In this document: piece by piece, positions 1 to 10,119 of the stretch
How positions within the stretch are numbered: the stretch's first letter is position 1
How the letters are laid out: every line of letters starts with the position of its first letter
NCBI GenBank assembly: GCA_003142955.1
Contig: PLOH01000070.1
Location: 1 to 32,550 of the forward strand
DNA length: 32,550 nucleotides
DNA from: Opitutia bacterium
Lineage (GTDB): Bacteria > Verrucomicrobiota > Verrucomicrobiia > Opitutales > Opitutaceae
Direction: 5' to 3'
The notes under the pieces: model-generated
What the model was told of the DNA's origin: nothing
The model's database searches: none
What the model saw: the letters and a program-made list of their open reading frames with translations, nothing else
Made by a program: the position numbers and the translations under genes

Positions 1-103
1 TCTGGGAGTGGCATGTCTGATATTACATAACGGCTTAAAATCTGATTTTGCAAGTGAATTAGCCTCTTCAGCTTTTACTGTGGTCGCACCGGAGTTGACA
101 GAG

Positions 104-205
104 CTAGCTCTTGGCCAAGATTGGATACCCCATCTTCAGTTCCTGGGCCTGCTTGGCCAGTTCGTCCAGGGCCTTCAGGCGTTTTGCGCGGGTGGTCTTC
201 TTCAT
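104..205 (-). CDS. possible 33-aa basic small protein
   Basis: A short minus-strand ORF with ATG at 205-203 and TAG at 106-104 encodes a lysine-rich, probably helical peptide beginning MKKTTRAKRLKALDELAKQ and ending MGYPILAKS. Most codons end in G or C, as in the genes of this window, although the DNA just downstream is clearly AT-richer. That contrast is the main argument that it is translated. There is no clear ribosome binding site. It is divergent from mraZ, about 160 bases away. I do not recognise a family and infer no function. It could be a chance ORF. Confidence 0.42.
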   Translation of the reverse strand: MKKTTRAKRLKALDELAKQAQELKMGYPILAKS

Positions 206-300
206 AGGGTCTCGTGCGCTATCGGGGTGAGTCTTGGTTTCTTACAGCGTCGCCGTTTTTCCCGGCAGGGAAAATGTGAGTAAGTTCTATCCGACTTTTC

Positions 301-344
301 TTGACTGCGGGGGTTAAAATGGGGAATAGTGGGTCGTTATGGGG
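301..344 (+). promoter_or_regulatory. mraZ promoter with three MraZ-type TGGGN boxes
   Basis: Three TGGGN pentamers lie at 320-324, 330-334 and 340-344, each separated by exactly 5 bases. This is the known arrangement of the MraZ operator, through which MraZ represses its own dcw operon. TTGACT at 301-306 could be a -35 box. TAAAAT at 315-320 matches five of six bases of a -10 box but sits too close to TTGACT to pair with it. AATAGT at 325-330 pairs with TTGACT at an 18-bp spacing. In either case the boxes overlap the -10/start region, which suits repression. The boxes are seen directly; promoter use is inferred. Confidence 0.75.
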
Positions 345-364
345 CACCTAGTGCACCCATCCCC

Positions 365-817
365 ATGCCCTCATCCAGCAGACCGCGTTACACCGGCCAT
401 TTCCGGCATTCCTTGGACGACAAGAATCGGCTGACGATTCCGTCGGGATGGCGGGTCGCGCATACGGAGGAAGATGAGTTCGTCGCCCTGCCGCACCCGG
501 ATGGATATGTCGCCGTATTGCCGCCGGCAGAGGTGGACCGCCTCTATGACAAGGCGGCGGAGAAGAACTTGAGCGATAGCGAGGCGCAGGACGTCCTCAC
601 GCAGCTCTTTGCCCACGCGCTGACCGTCCGTTTCGATAAACAAGGTCGCATCGCCCTCACCCCGGAACTGCTCAAACACGCCGGCATCACGAAGGACGCG
701 GTTCTCGCCGGTTCCTTGAGCAAGTTTGGCATTTGGAACCCAGAAGGGTGGGCGGCGACGGGTCAGCGCATGGACAACCAGACCTATCGCGACCTCATGC
801 GACGCGCCGGGATCTGA
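365..817 (+). CDS. mraZ: MraZ, transcriptional regulator of the dcw cluster
   Basis: MraZ is a DNA-binding protein of the AbrB/SpoVT fold that forms rings and represses the dcw operon through TGGGN repeats. The protein (150 aa) has the family opening GHFRHSLDDKNRLTIPSGWR around residues 10-29. A second copy of the fold has VRFDKQGRIALTPELLKHAGI around residues 83-103. The usual family length is about 140-150 aa. The frame is open to a GTG at 329, but that start would lie inside the operator boxes, so ATG at 365 is chosen. The leader before it is C-rich with no Shine-Dalgarno sequence. It is the first gene of the cluster and is probably autoregulated through the boxes just upstream. Confidence 0.93.
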   Translation: MPSSSRPRYTGHFRHSLDDKNRLTIPSGWRVAHTEEDEFVALPHPDGYVAVLPPAEVDRLYDKAAEKNLSDSEAQDVLTQLFAHALTVRFDKQGRIALTPELLKHAGITKDAVLAGSLSKFGIWNPEGWAATGQRMDNQTYRDLMRRAGI

Positions 818-848
818 TCCCGCGTCATCCCCTGATCACGCTTTTTCG

Positions 849-1079
849 ATGAACCATTCTTCGTCTGTTCGCACAACCAGTTTCAGCCTTTGGACGCTGG
901 GGCACCGGCGCTACTATTCGCCAATCCTCCAGGCGACCGGAAGGCCGCCTGCGACCGAATCGATGGTGACGCCGCGCGTGCGGCCGAGCCTCGTGCTGCG
1001 TCGCGTGCGTGAGCAGGGAAGCGACGGCGCTGCTGATCCCCGGCATCCGACAAAAACCCCCGACCTTGATTCCTTATGA
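849..1079 (+). CDS. small basic hypothetical protein between mraZ and rsmH
   Basis: This 76-aa ORF starts at ATG 849, 31 bases after mraZ, and ends in TGA at 1077-1079, overlapping the ATG of the next ORF by four bases (ATGA). The product is arginine- and serine-rich, begins MNHSSSVRTTSFSLWTLG, and has no membrane segment or motif I recognise. Much of the ORF uses G/C-ending codons. The overlap with the next ORF and the tight spacing behind mraZ support a real gene in the operon. The composition is that of a low-complexity chance ORF, so I hold this loosely. No function is inferred. Confidence 0.42.
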   Translation: MNHSSSVRTTSFSLWTLGHRRYYSPILQATGRPPATESMVTPRVRPSLVLRRVREQGSDGAADPRHPTKTPDLDSL

Positions 1080-1393
1080 TCCCACTAACCCTGATCGTCT
1101 GCGGATGTCTCCTTCTGGCGAGTGTTGTCGCAGTGCTCCTGGCCGCAATTCACGCACCTCAGGGCTACGAAGACGAACGAGGTTTTTTCGAAGGCATCGA
1201 GCCCCAGCTTCAACCGGTCCTGGCAGCCGGCGATGCTCGACTCGTCGGCGCTGCGAATGGCCGGCCCCAGAGCTACGCGACCAGGCTGGGTTCGAACGAG
1301 GACGTCGAGCCAACGTTTTGGAAGGGACTGGAGGCGGCGGAGCCGATCCAGTCGACTCATCGCGCCTCCCCTCATGCTCACCGTGCCCACTGA
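1076..1393 (+). CDS. small single-pass membrane protein in the dcw cluster
   Basis: This 105-aa ORF is coupled to the previous one by an ATGA overlap. Residues 2-24 form one strongly hydrophobic segment (begins MIPLTLIVCGCLLLASVVAV), followed by a soluble tail with an acidic stretch near GYEDERGFFEGIEPQ and a histidine-rich end. The layout suggests a membrane-anchored protein with a short tail. No known dcw protein of this place or type comes to mind. It ends 13 bases before the preferred rsmH start. An N-terminal anchor in such a compact operon argues for a real product. Any role in division or envelope synthesis would be guesswork from position. Confidence 0.52.
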   Translation: MIPLTLIVCGCLLLASVVAVLLAAIHAPQGYEDERGFFEGIEPQLQPVLAAGDARLVGAANGRPQSYATRLGSNEDVEPTFWKGLEAAEPIQSTHRASPHAHRAH

Positions 1394-1406
1394 CCGCTGT
1401 CAGGCG

Positions 1407-2327
1407 ATGAACCTGGGCCACCAGCCAGTGCTGCTTCATGAGGTCCTGGAGTTTCTCGCGCCTCGCGCCGGCGGTCGTTATCTGGATTGCACCTTTGGCG
1501 GGGGCGGACATTCGCGGGCAATCCTGGCCGCGGCGGGCGATACCCAGGTGGTCGCCCTTGATCGCGATCCGGCGGCGGCAGCGCGCGGCACGCTCATGGA
1601 CGAGGCATTTACCGGCCGCTTTGCCCTCATTGGCCGGAACTTCGACCAGCTGGGAGAATTCGATCTCGGGAGTTTTGACGGCGTGATCTTCGATCTCGGC
1701 GTGTCGTCGTACCAGTTCGACGACGTCTCGCGCGGCTTCTCCTTTCGCGAGGACGCTCCGGCGGATATGCGGATGGATCCCCGCAGCGGCGTGCCGGCCG
1801 CGCAATGGCTGGAAACGGCCACGACCGAAATGCTCGTGCGTGCCATCCGCGATTTCGGCGAGGAGAAACACTGGCGCCGGGTCGTCCGGGCGCTCGAGGC
1901 CGCGCGCGGGAAGGACCTGCTCGGGCGGACGGGAAGCCTCGCCACGTTGATTGCCGAGGCGATTCCGGCCCGCGACCGCCGCGCCACCAAGCTTCATCCG
2001 GCCACCCTCAGCTTCCAGGGCCTGCGGATCGCGGTGAATGACGAACTCGGCGCGCTCGAACGCGGCCTCCCCGCCGCATTCGAGCAGCTCCACCAGGGCG
2101 GCGTCCTGTGTGTGATCAGTTTCCATTCGCTGGAAGACCGCATGGTCAAGCAGCGTTTCCGCCGCTGGTGCGGCCAACCCGAGAGTGCCGACGATGCGAT
2201 GCCGCAACAGTTTCGCACGCGTCTGGCCGAGCCGCTCACCCGCCGGCCGGTGATTCCGGGGCAGGCCGAGATTGCGGCCAACCCGCGGAGCCGGTCCGCG
2301 AAACTCCGCGCCCTGCGCAAGCTTTGA
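1407..2327 (+). CDS. rsmH: 16S rRNA (cytosine1402-N4)-methyltransferase RsmH
   Basis: RsmH (MraW) uses S-adenosylmethionine to methylate N4 of C1402 in 16S rRNA at the ribosomal P site. The 306-aa product has the SAM-binding GGGGHS at residues 31-36, FDLGVSSYQFD, the family stretch HPATLSFQGLRIAVNDEL and the late SFHSLEDRMVKQRF. It opens with the typical GHQPVLLHEVLEFL, which supports ATG 1407. An in-frame ATG at 1374 would add 11 residues and overlap the preceding small ORF. Length fits the family (about 300-315 aa). Its place second among conserved dcw genes is standard. No strong ribosome binding site is visible. Confidence 0.96.
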   Translation: MNLGHQPVLLHEVLEFLAPRAGGRYLDCTFGGGGHSRAILAAAGDTQVVALDRDPAAAARGTLMDEAFTGRFALIGRNFDQLGEFDLGSFDGVIFDLGVSSYQFDDVSRGFSFREDAPADMRMDPRSGVPAAQWLETATTEMLVRAIRDFGEEKHWRRVVRALEAARGKDLLGRTGSLATLIAEAIPARDRRATKLHPATLSFQGLRIAVNDELGALERGLPAAFEQLHQGGVLCVISFHSLEDRMVKQRFRRWCGQPESADDAMPQQFRTRLAEPLTRRPVIPGQAEIAANPRSRSAKLRALRKL

Positions 2328-2359
2328 TCTGCGGCATCCCGTCCGGTCCGCCCTGCCTC

Positions 2360-2749
2360 ATGAACAAGTCCCCCACCAGCGCTTTCATCAACCAGTTGCT
2401 TGTCTACACCCTGGTGATGCTGGTCTTCACCGGATCGATCGGCTTCGGCATGGTCTGGTTGCGCCACGAGATTTCGCTGGCCGCCAACCGGGACAAAAAC
2501 CTGCAGGCGCACCTCGACGATGTGCAGCGCCACCTGGATCAGTTGACCGCCGAGATCGCCGCCGTCCAGACGCCGGATGCCCTGATTCGCCTCGATTCGT
2601 CATTGCGTCTGGGCCTCGACACGCCGCGCCAGGAGCAGATCGAGTATGTGGCAGCCAACGTCGAGCAGCGACTGGCCGCCAAACGTAACGCGGGAATTTT
2701 CATCGCCGAGGTTAAACCGGTGGTCCTGCGCCGCGGAGGAAAGCCCTGA
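2360..2749 (+). CDS. ftsL: FtsL/DivIC-like small divisome membrane protein
   Basis: The 129-aa product has a short cytoplasmic start, one transmembrane helix at about residues 10-33 (LLVYTLVMLVFTGSIGFGMV) and then a charged helical stretch (about 35-70) with coiled-coil character, including DDVQRHLDQLTAEIAAVQ. This matches the architecture and map position (between rsmH and ftsI) of FtsL, which joins FtsB and FtsQ to recruit and activate FtsW-FtsI. Sequence conservation in FtsL is low, so the call rests on topology and position. ATG 2360 follows a pyrimidine-rich leader without a Shine-Dalgarno sequence. The ftsI start lies 6 bases downstream of the stop. Confidence 0.78.
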   Translation: MNKSPTSAFINQLLVYTLVMLVFTGSIGFGMVWLRHEISLAANRDKNLQAHLDDVQRHLDQLTAEIAAVQTPDALIRLDSSLRLGLDTPRQEQIEYVAANVEQRLAAKRNAGIFIAEVKPVVLRRGGKP

Positions 2750-2755
2750 AGGATC

Positions 2756-4600
2756 ATGTCGAAGGGTTTTGCCTCGAATTACCGGATGGTGCTGCTCGCC
2801 ACGGGCATCTTCCTCTGCTTTGGTGGCATTGGGGTGCGCCTGGTGTGGCTCCATGTGCTCGAACGCGACGAGCTCCTGAAGTACCTCGAGCAGGCCCGCC
2901 GGTCCTTTATCGTCGAGAATGCCCGCCGGGGAAACATCAGCGCCGCGCGCGGGGAGATTCTCGCCACTAGTCGCACGCTCATGGACGTCGGACTCGATCC
3001 GCACATGCTGCGCCGCGAGGACGAGGCGCGTTGGCCGGATCTGGCGCGGCTGCTGGGCATCAAACTGGACGAGATCCAGGCCGCCGCCCGCCGCGCCCCG
3101 GAAACATCCGAGGATGACGGTCCCGACGCCAAACCGGTGCAGTGGGTGAAGCTCGCCGAGGGCGTGGACGAGGCGGTCTATCAAGGCGACCCGGCCCGGC
3201 ACATCTTGGGAGTTAAGGATCTCAAAATCCGCGGGGTCTACGGCAACCGCGTCTACCGCCGGTTCTATCCGCAAAACTCGCTGGCCGCCCACGTCATCGG
3301 TTACGTCAACCTGCAGGAGGTGCCCGCCGCGGGTGTTGAACACTACATGGATTTCTTCCTGCGGGGCCGGGACGGGTGGCGGGAATCGGAGCGCGACGGG
3401 CGCCGGCAGGAACTGGCGCAGTTCCGCACCCGGGAGGTGCCGGCGGTCGACGGATACAACGTGGTCTTGTCGCTCGACGCGTATGTCCAGCATCTGGTCG
3501 AGAACGAAATGCAGAAGATCGCGGATGAATATTCGCCGGCGAAGGCCACCATCATCGTCAGCGATGCCCGCACGGGTTTTATCCTCGGCCTGGCCAATTA
3601 TCCGACCTTCAACCTCAACGAATACAACAAGGCGCCGATTGGCGCCCTGCGCAATTTCGCCGTCGCGGACGTGTTCGAACCGGGCTCGACGTTCAAGATC
3701 GTGGCCGCCAGCGGCGCGCTGAACGAGCGACTGGTCACGCCGAACAGCGCGTTTGATTGCGGTCTGACCGAGATCGACTACCACAACCGGCATCTCCACC
3801 TGCCGCGGGAGGCGCACGAAGAAGCGTTTCACAACCTGACCGTGGCCGAGATTATCAGCCATTCGAGCAACCGCGGAGCGGCCCAGCTGGCGATGCTATT
3901 GGGCGACCAGCGGTTCTACGACTACGTCCGCGCTTTCGGCTTCGGTCAGAAGACCGGATTCCCGTTCGGCGGAGAGGTCGATGGTTTGTTGGCGCCGCCC
4001 AAGGAATGGGATGGCCTGACGATCACGCGGATGCCCATGGGCCAGTCGGTCGCGGCGACTCCCATGCAGATCCACTGCGCGATGGGTGCCATTGCCAACG
4101 GCGGGATCCTGATGCAGCCGCAGCTGTTTCGCGAGGTGCGAGACGAACATGATGCCCTGGTCTTTGCTTTCAAGGATCAGCCCCGCCGGCGGGTGATCTC
4201 CGAGCACACCGCCCAGACCATGGCCCGCCTGCTGATGGGAGTGGCCTCGAGCGAAGGCACCGCTCCGGATGCTGCCATTCCCCATTTCGAGGTCGCGGGC
4301 AAGACCGGCACCAGCCAGAAGGTCATCGACGGAAAGTACTCGACCTCGCATCACGTCGCGTCGTTTGTCGGCTTTTTCCCCGCCAGCCGGCCGCGGGTGG
4401 TTATCTCCGTTATCGTCGACGATGCCGACGCCCGCAGCCCCCGGGGCATCGCCTATGGCACGAAGGTCGCCGCGCCGTCTTTTCGCCACATCGCCGAACA
4501 GTTGATCCAATATCTGGATATCAAACCCGTCGACCCGCTCCCCGGCTACGGCGGCTTCGCGATGCAAACCGCCGCCGCTGACCAAGGACCACGCCGGTGA
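2756..4600 (+). CDS. ftsI: septal peptidoglycan transpeptidase FtsI (PBP3 class)
   Basis: This class B penicillin-binding protein crosslinks septal peptidoglycan together with FtsW. The 614-aa product has one N-terminal membrane helix (about residues 10-33), a PBP dimerisation domain containing NARRGNISAARGEILATS, and a C-terminal transpeptidase domain. The three catalytic motifs are all present: STFK with nucleophile Ser311, SSN at 370-372 and KTGT at 516-519. There are no PASTA repeats, so it is FtsI rather than a sporulation SpoVD-type protein. An AAGG sequence precedes ATG 2756. The stop overlaps a GTG that could serve the murE frame. Confidence 0.95.
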   Translation: MSKGFASNYRMVLLATGIFLCFGGIGVRLVWLHVLERDELLKYLEQARRSFIVENARRGNISAARGEILATSRTLMDVGLDPHMLRREDEARWPDLARLLGIKLDEIQAAARRAPETSEDDGPDAKPVQWVKLAEGVDEAVYQGDPARHILGVKDLKIRGVYGNRVYRRFYPQNSLAAHVIGYVNLQEVPAAGVEHYMDFFLRGRDGWRESERDGRRQELAQFRTREVPAVDGYNVVLSLDAYVQHLVENEMQKIADEYSPAKATIIVSDARTGFILGLANYPTFNLNEYNKAPIGALRNFAVADVFEPGSTFKIVAASGALNERLVTPNSAFDCGLTEIDYHNRHLHLPREAHEEAFHNLTVAEIISHSSNRGAAQLAMLLGDQRFYDYVRAFGFGQKTGFPFGGEVDGLLAPPKEWDGLTITRMPMGQSVAATPMQIHCAMGAIANGGILMQPQLFREVRDEHDALVFAFKDQPRRRVISEHTAQTMARLLMGVASSEGTAPDAAIPHFEVAGKTGTSQKVIDGKYSTSHHVASFVGFFPASRPRVVISVIVDDADARSPRGIAYGTKVAAPSFRHIAEQLIQYLDIKPVDPLPGYGGFAMQTAAADQGPRR

Positions 4601-4701
4601 TCGCCTATCTCACCCAAAACTATTCCCTCATTCACGCTTTTCGTTCGCCGCCGCGTGGATTAAACTATGAGGGCCGCCTGGCCCACCGCCGCATCTTCAA
4701 C

Positions 4702-6186
4702 ATGGCACCGAAGCTCCAAGACTACTTCACCGACGATGACATCATCGCCGTCAAAGGCGGGCTCGACCGGCCCATCTCGGGCCTGACGATGGACAGCCGC
4801 CGGGTGGTTCCGGGCAGCCTGTTCTTCGCGTTGCCGGGCCTGCGGACCGACGGCGCGGCGTTCATCGACGAGGCGGTCAACCGCGGGGCCGTGGCGGTGG
4901 TCAGCCAGAAGCCGATCATCCTGCCGTACAGCAAGGTCACCTTCATCCAGGTGCCGAATGCCCGGGTGATGCTGGCCCGCGTGGCGCAGCGCTACTACCG
5001 GTTCCCCGACCGCGACCTCGAGGTGGTGGGAGTCACCGGCACCAACGGGAAGACGACCGTCACGCACCTGATCAAGCATTTTCTCAACGGCCAGCAACGG
5101 GTCGGTCTGATCGGCACGGTCAACTACGATCTCGGCCTGCGCACCGTTCCCTCCTACAAGACCACACCGGAGTCGCTCGATCTCTACGGAATGCTGGCGC
5201 AAATGCGCGACGCCGGCTGCCGGCAGGCGATCATGGAGGTGAGTTCGCACGGCATCGACCAGCAGCGCGTCCTCGGAATGCATTTTGGCGCCGTGGTCTT
5301 CACCAACCTGACCCGCGACCACCTCGACTACCACAAGTCGCTCGACGCCTATTTCGAGGTTAAATCCCGCTTGTTTGCCGGCGGCACGGGAACGGTGCCC
5401 AAGGTGGCGGTCGTCAACCTCGACGATGGCTACGGCCGCGAACTGGTGGCCCGGATCCCGGCCGGGGTAAAGCAGGTCACGTTTGGCGAGCATCCGGCCG
5501 CCGACGTCCGCGCCGAGGCGCTCAATCTCGAATTCCGCCGCACCTCCTTCCGGCTCGTCTGGCCGGGTGGAACCGCTGCCGTGGAAAGCCCGCTGATCGG
5601 CCGCTACAACGTGAGCAACCTGCTGGCGGCGCTGGCGACGTGCCATGCGCTCGGCCGGGATCTGGGCGTCCTCCTGCCCAAGCTGGGCCTGTTCAAGAGT
5701 GTGGCGGGCCGCATGGAACGCATCGAGGAGGGCCAGCCGTTCAACGTTCTCGTGGATTACGCGCATACCGACGACGCGTTGCGCAACGCGCTCGGCATGC
5801 TCCGCGCGGTCACGCCCGGCCGGCTGCTGGTCGTGTTCGGCTGCGGCGGCAACCGCGACCGGACGAAGCGGCCGCTGATGACGCGCGCGGTGCAGGAGCG
5901 GGCGGACTTCGCCTGGGCCACGGCCGACAACCCGCGCGGCGAACCCCTGGCCCGGATTTTTGCGGACATGCGGGAGGGCATCGTGGCGCCGGATAAGATC
6001 AACTTCATCGACGACCGCCGCCACGCGATCAGTCTCGCGCTGGATGCGGCGCAGCCCGGGGACTGCCTGCTCATCGCGGGCAAGGGCCATGAATCGTATC
6101 AGGAATTTGCCGACACGATCATCCCGTTCGACGACCGGCAGGTGGTCCGGGAACTCATCGGGGTGAAGCGGATCAAGGAGCCATGA
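4702..6186 (+). CDS. murE: UDP-MurNAc-tripeptide synthetase MurE (meso-DAP type)
   Basis: MurE adds the third residue to UDP-MurNAc-L-Ala-D-Glu using ATP. The Mur-ligase P-loop GTNGKTT has its lysine at residue 117. The motif DNPR at 409-412 is the signature of ligases that take meso-diaminopimelate rather than lysine. ATG 4702 gives a standard N-terminus leading into ISGLTMDSRRVVPGSLFFALPG and a 494-aa protein. The frame is also open to a GTG at 4597 that overlaps the ftsI stop by four bases. The extra 35 codons are AT-richer and unlike any MurE start, so that stretch is more likely a leader. MurF follows 19 bases downstream. Confidence 0.95.
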   Translation: MAPKLQDYFTDDDIIAVKGGLDRPISGLTMDSRRVVPGSLFFALPGLRTDGAAFIDEAVNRGAVAVVSQKPIILPYSKVTFIQVPNARVMLARVAQRYYRFPDRDLEVVGVTGTNGKTTVTHLIKHFLNGQQRVGLIGTVNYDLGLRTVPSYKTTPESLDLYGMLAQMRDAGCRQAIMEVSSHGIDQQRVLGMHFGAVVFTNLTRDHLDYHKSLDAYFEVKSRLFAGGTGTVPKVAVVNLDDGYGRELVARIPAGVKQVTFGEHPAADVRAEALNLEFRRTSFRLVWPGGTAAVESPLIGRYNVSNLLAALATCHALGRDLGVLLPKLGLFKSVAGRMERIEEGQPFNVLVDYAHTDDALRNALGMLRAVTPGRLLVVFGCGGNRDRTKRPLMTRAVQERADFAWATADNPRGEPLARIFADMREGIVAPDKINFIDDRRHAISLALDAAQPGDCLLIAGKGHESYQEFADTIIPFDDRQVVRELIGVKRIKEP

Positions 6187-6205
6187 GCGGCGGAGGAGAC
6201 CAGGG

Positions 6206-7587
6206 ATGACAGCGTTTTCTCCCGACGAGCTGGCGCGCTGGGGCTGCGGGCGCTGGACCGTGCCGCCCGCCGGACCCATCGGCGGCTTCGCGCACGATAC
6301 CCGCGTGCTCCAGCCCGGCCAGCTGTTCGTGGCGCTGGAATCCGACCGCCGCGACGGCCACGACTATCTGGGCGCCGCGGCCGCGGCCGGGGCGGCGGGG
6401 GCGCTGGTCAGGCACGCCGAACCAGGACTCGCCCTGCCCCAATTGGTGGTGGCGGATCCGCTGGAGGCTTTCCAGGCCATCGCGCGGGAGCATCGGCGGA
6501 AGTTCACCGGTCCGGTCATTGGCATTTCGGGCAGCGCCGGCAAAACCTCGACCAAGGATCTGGTCGCGGTGTTGCTCGGCGGCGCGCCGGACGTGCTGGC
6601 CACCGAAGGCAACCGCAACAACCACCTGGGGGTGCCGCTGACCCTGACGCGGCTCGACCCGGCGGTGCACCGGTACGCGGTGGTCGAGGCGGGCATCAGC
6701 CTGCCCGGCGAAATGAAGCAACTGGCCGGCATGATCGAGCCGGATCTGGCGATCATCACCCTGGTGGCGCCGGCCCATCTGGAAGAACTGGGCGACGTGG
6801 AGGGGGTGGCGCGGGAGAAGGCGGAATTGCCGGCGGCCGTCCGGACCGCCGGCGTCGCGGTGTTCCCCCGGCACTGCGAACAGTTCAGCGGGTTCCGCGA
6901 TCTCGCGGTGCGGCGGCTGGTCGTGGAAGCCGCCGACGTGGTGCGCCCGGCGGCCCCGCCGAAGGACCGGGTATTCTTTGCCGTCACCCAGCGCGGCGAT
7001 TCGACCGCCCTGGCCATCGCCTACAGTGCGCCGCCGCCGCTACATTTCACCCTGCGCCGTGTGTCCACCGGCATGGCGCAAAACGCCGTGCTGGCGATCT
7101 GCGCCGCGCTCTGGCTCGGCGTGCCGGACGCGGTCATCCAGGAGCGGCTGGCGGCCTGGCGGCCCGCGCAATGGCGGGGCGAACTGCGGCGCCACGGCGG
7201 CCGGCTGGTGTATCTCGATTGTTACAACGCCAACCCGGCCTCGATGGCCGACGCGCTGGACAACTTCGAGGCGTTGGCGCCCGCCGGCCAGCCGCGCGCG
7301 TACGTGCTGGGCTGCATGGAGGAACTGGGTTCCCGGGCGGCGGACTATCACCGGGAGCTGGGCCGCACCCTGCAGCTGCGCCCGGATGACCGGCTGTTCA
7401 TTGTGGGCGGCCACGCGGCGGCGCTGCGCGAGGGCGTGCTCGAGAACGGTCCGGCGGCCGGGCAGATCGTCATCGCGGCCGGGGCGGCCGCGGTCCGTCC
7501 GTTGCTCGCTTACTTCCCGGGCGCCATTTTTCTGAAAGGGAGCCGCCGCCATCACCTGGAGCAGGCGCTGGATCTGGAGGAGGCCGC

Positions 7588-7594
<7 letters not shown>
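6206..7594 (+). CDS. murF: UDP-MurNAc-pentapeptide synthetase MurF
   Basis: MurF ligates D-Ala-D-Ala to the UDP-MurNAc-tripeptide. The 462-aa protein shows the Mur ligase order: an N-terminal substrate domain (FAHDTRVLQPGQLFVAL), the P-loop GSAGKTSTKDLV with Lys113, TEGNRNNHLGVPLTL after it, and a C-terminal domain with DCYNANPASM. A strong ribosome binding site (GGAGGAG at 6192-6198) sits before ATG 6206. The end overlaps the start of mraY by seven bases. No D-Ala-D-Ala ligase gene (ddl) lies in this cluster, so its substrate must be made from elsewhere in the genome. Confidence 0.95.
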
Positions 7595-8705
<1,111 letters not shown>

Positions 8706-8709
<4 letters not shown>

Positions 8710-10073
8710 ACGCGCCCCTGCCAGCCGGTCCGGATGGTGCGGTCCCGTTCCCCCAGGGGGGCGCCGCCCGGTCCGGCGGCGCGGCACTAACGCCGCCCGC
8801 CTGGCTGGCGCGGCTGTTGGAACGGCCGGTGGCGGTCTTCGGCGGCGGGGTGAGCGGCCAGGCGGTGCGCGACCTGCTGGCGCGGCTGGGCGCCCGCGGC
8901 GAGATGTTCGACGAAAAGCCCGGCGCGGCCCCGGCGCGGTTCTTTGGCCTGGCCGACGCGGCGTCCTGCCGGCTGGCCGTGTTCAGCCCGGGGTTCGCCC
9001 CGGAGCACGCCTGGCTGCGGACCGCCCGCGCCGCCGGCGGCACGTGCCTGGGCGAACTCGATTTCGCGTCGTTGTTCTGGCCCGGCCGGCTCATCGCGAT
9101 CACCGGGACCAACGGGAAGACGACCCTGACCGAGTTGCTCACCCATGCGCTGCGCTCGACCGGGGAGTCGGCCTTCGCCGTGGGCAATGTCGGTTTCCCT
9201 TTCAGCCGGCTGCTGCTCCAGACCGGCGCGGCCGCGGCGACCGCGGTGTGCGAGGTCAGCTCGTTTCAGGCCGAGACGCTGCAGCATTTCCGCGCGGACG
9301 CCACGTTGTGGACCAACTTTGCGGAGGACCACCTGGAACGGCACCCGGAGCTGGCCGGCTATTTTGCCGCCAAGTGGAATCTCGTCAACCATACCCGGCC
9401 GGGCGCGGTTTTTGCCGGCAGCAGCGTTGCGCGGTTTGCCCGTCAGTTCGGCCGGTGGCTTCCGCCGGAGACCTGGGTCAGCACGGAAGGCGCGGCCTTG
9501 GACGCGCGGCTCGAAGGCACGCCGTTCGCCCGCTATCCCCAGCGGGAGAACTTCCAGCTGGCGCTCGCCTGGTGGCGGCACGCCGGGCGGGCTGAGTCCG
9601 GGTTATATGCCGCCGCCCATTCCTTCCAGCTTGGCCGCCACCGACTCGCGCGCGTGGGGGAATGCCGCGGCGTATCGTTCTGGAATGATTCCAAGGCCAC
9701 CAACTTTCATGCGGTGGAAGCGGCCCTGGCCACCTTCTCCGCGCCGGTACACCTCATCCTGGGCGGCCGCTCCAAAGGCGGCGACCTCCGCGCTTTCGTG
9801 GGCCGGATTGCGGGGAAGTGCCGGCATCTCTGGCTGATTGGGGAGACCCGTACGCCGCTGGCCGCGCTCTGTCTGGCGGCAGACATCCCGCATACCGTCT
9901 GCGATTCGTTCGAGGAAGCGGTGTGCGGTGCTGCGGCCGCCGCCCGGCCGGGCGAGTCGGTCGTGCTCAGCCCGGCTTTCGCCAGTTTTGATATGTTTCT
10001 AAGTTATGCTGACCGCGGCGATCAATTTGAGCGACTCGTGGCCAGCCTCAGCGCCACCACCATTTTTCAGTAG
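8706..10073 (+). CDS. murD: UDP-MurNAc-L-Ala D-Glu ligase MurD, TTG start
   Basis: MurD adds D-glutamate to UDP-MurNAc-L-Ala. The product has a Rossmann-like start (VAVFGGGVSGQAVRDLL), the P-loop GTNGKTTL with Lys138, CEVSSFQAE, NDSKATN and the C-terminal SPAFASFDMF. The 455-aa length is normal. No ATG or GTG is available between the mraY stop and the first conserved residues. TTG 8706-8708 overlaps the mraY TGA by three bases (TTGA) and is the only sensible start, so translation is probably coupled to mraY. The first 35 or so residues are rich in Pro, Gly and Ala and poorly conserved. The frame remains open far upstream inside mraY, which is not meaningful. Confidence 0.92.
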
Positions 10074-10119
10074 CCATCCCGCTGCTCACCGACCCATAAT
10101 CCACCATTCCGCACCGCCC

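Noticed and set aside
4597-4701. GTG start for murE overlapping the ftsI stop
   Set aside because: The added 35 codons are AT-rich and unlike MurE N-termini; ATG 4702 gives the normal start. The stretch might hold an internal promoter (TAAACT at 4661), but no good -35 pairs with it.
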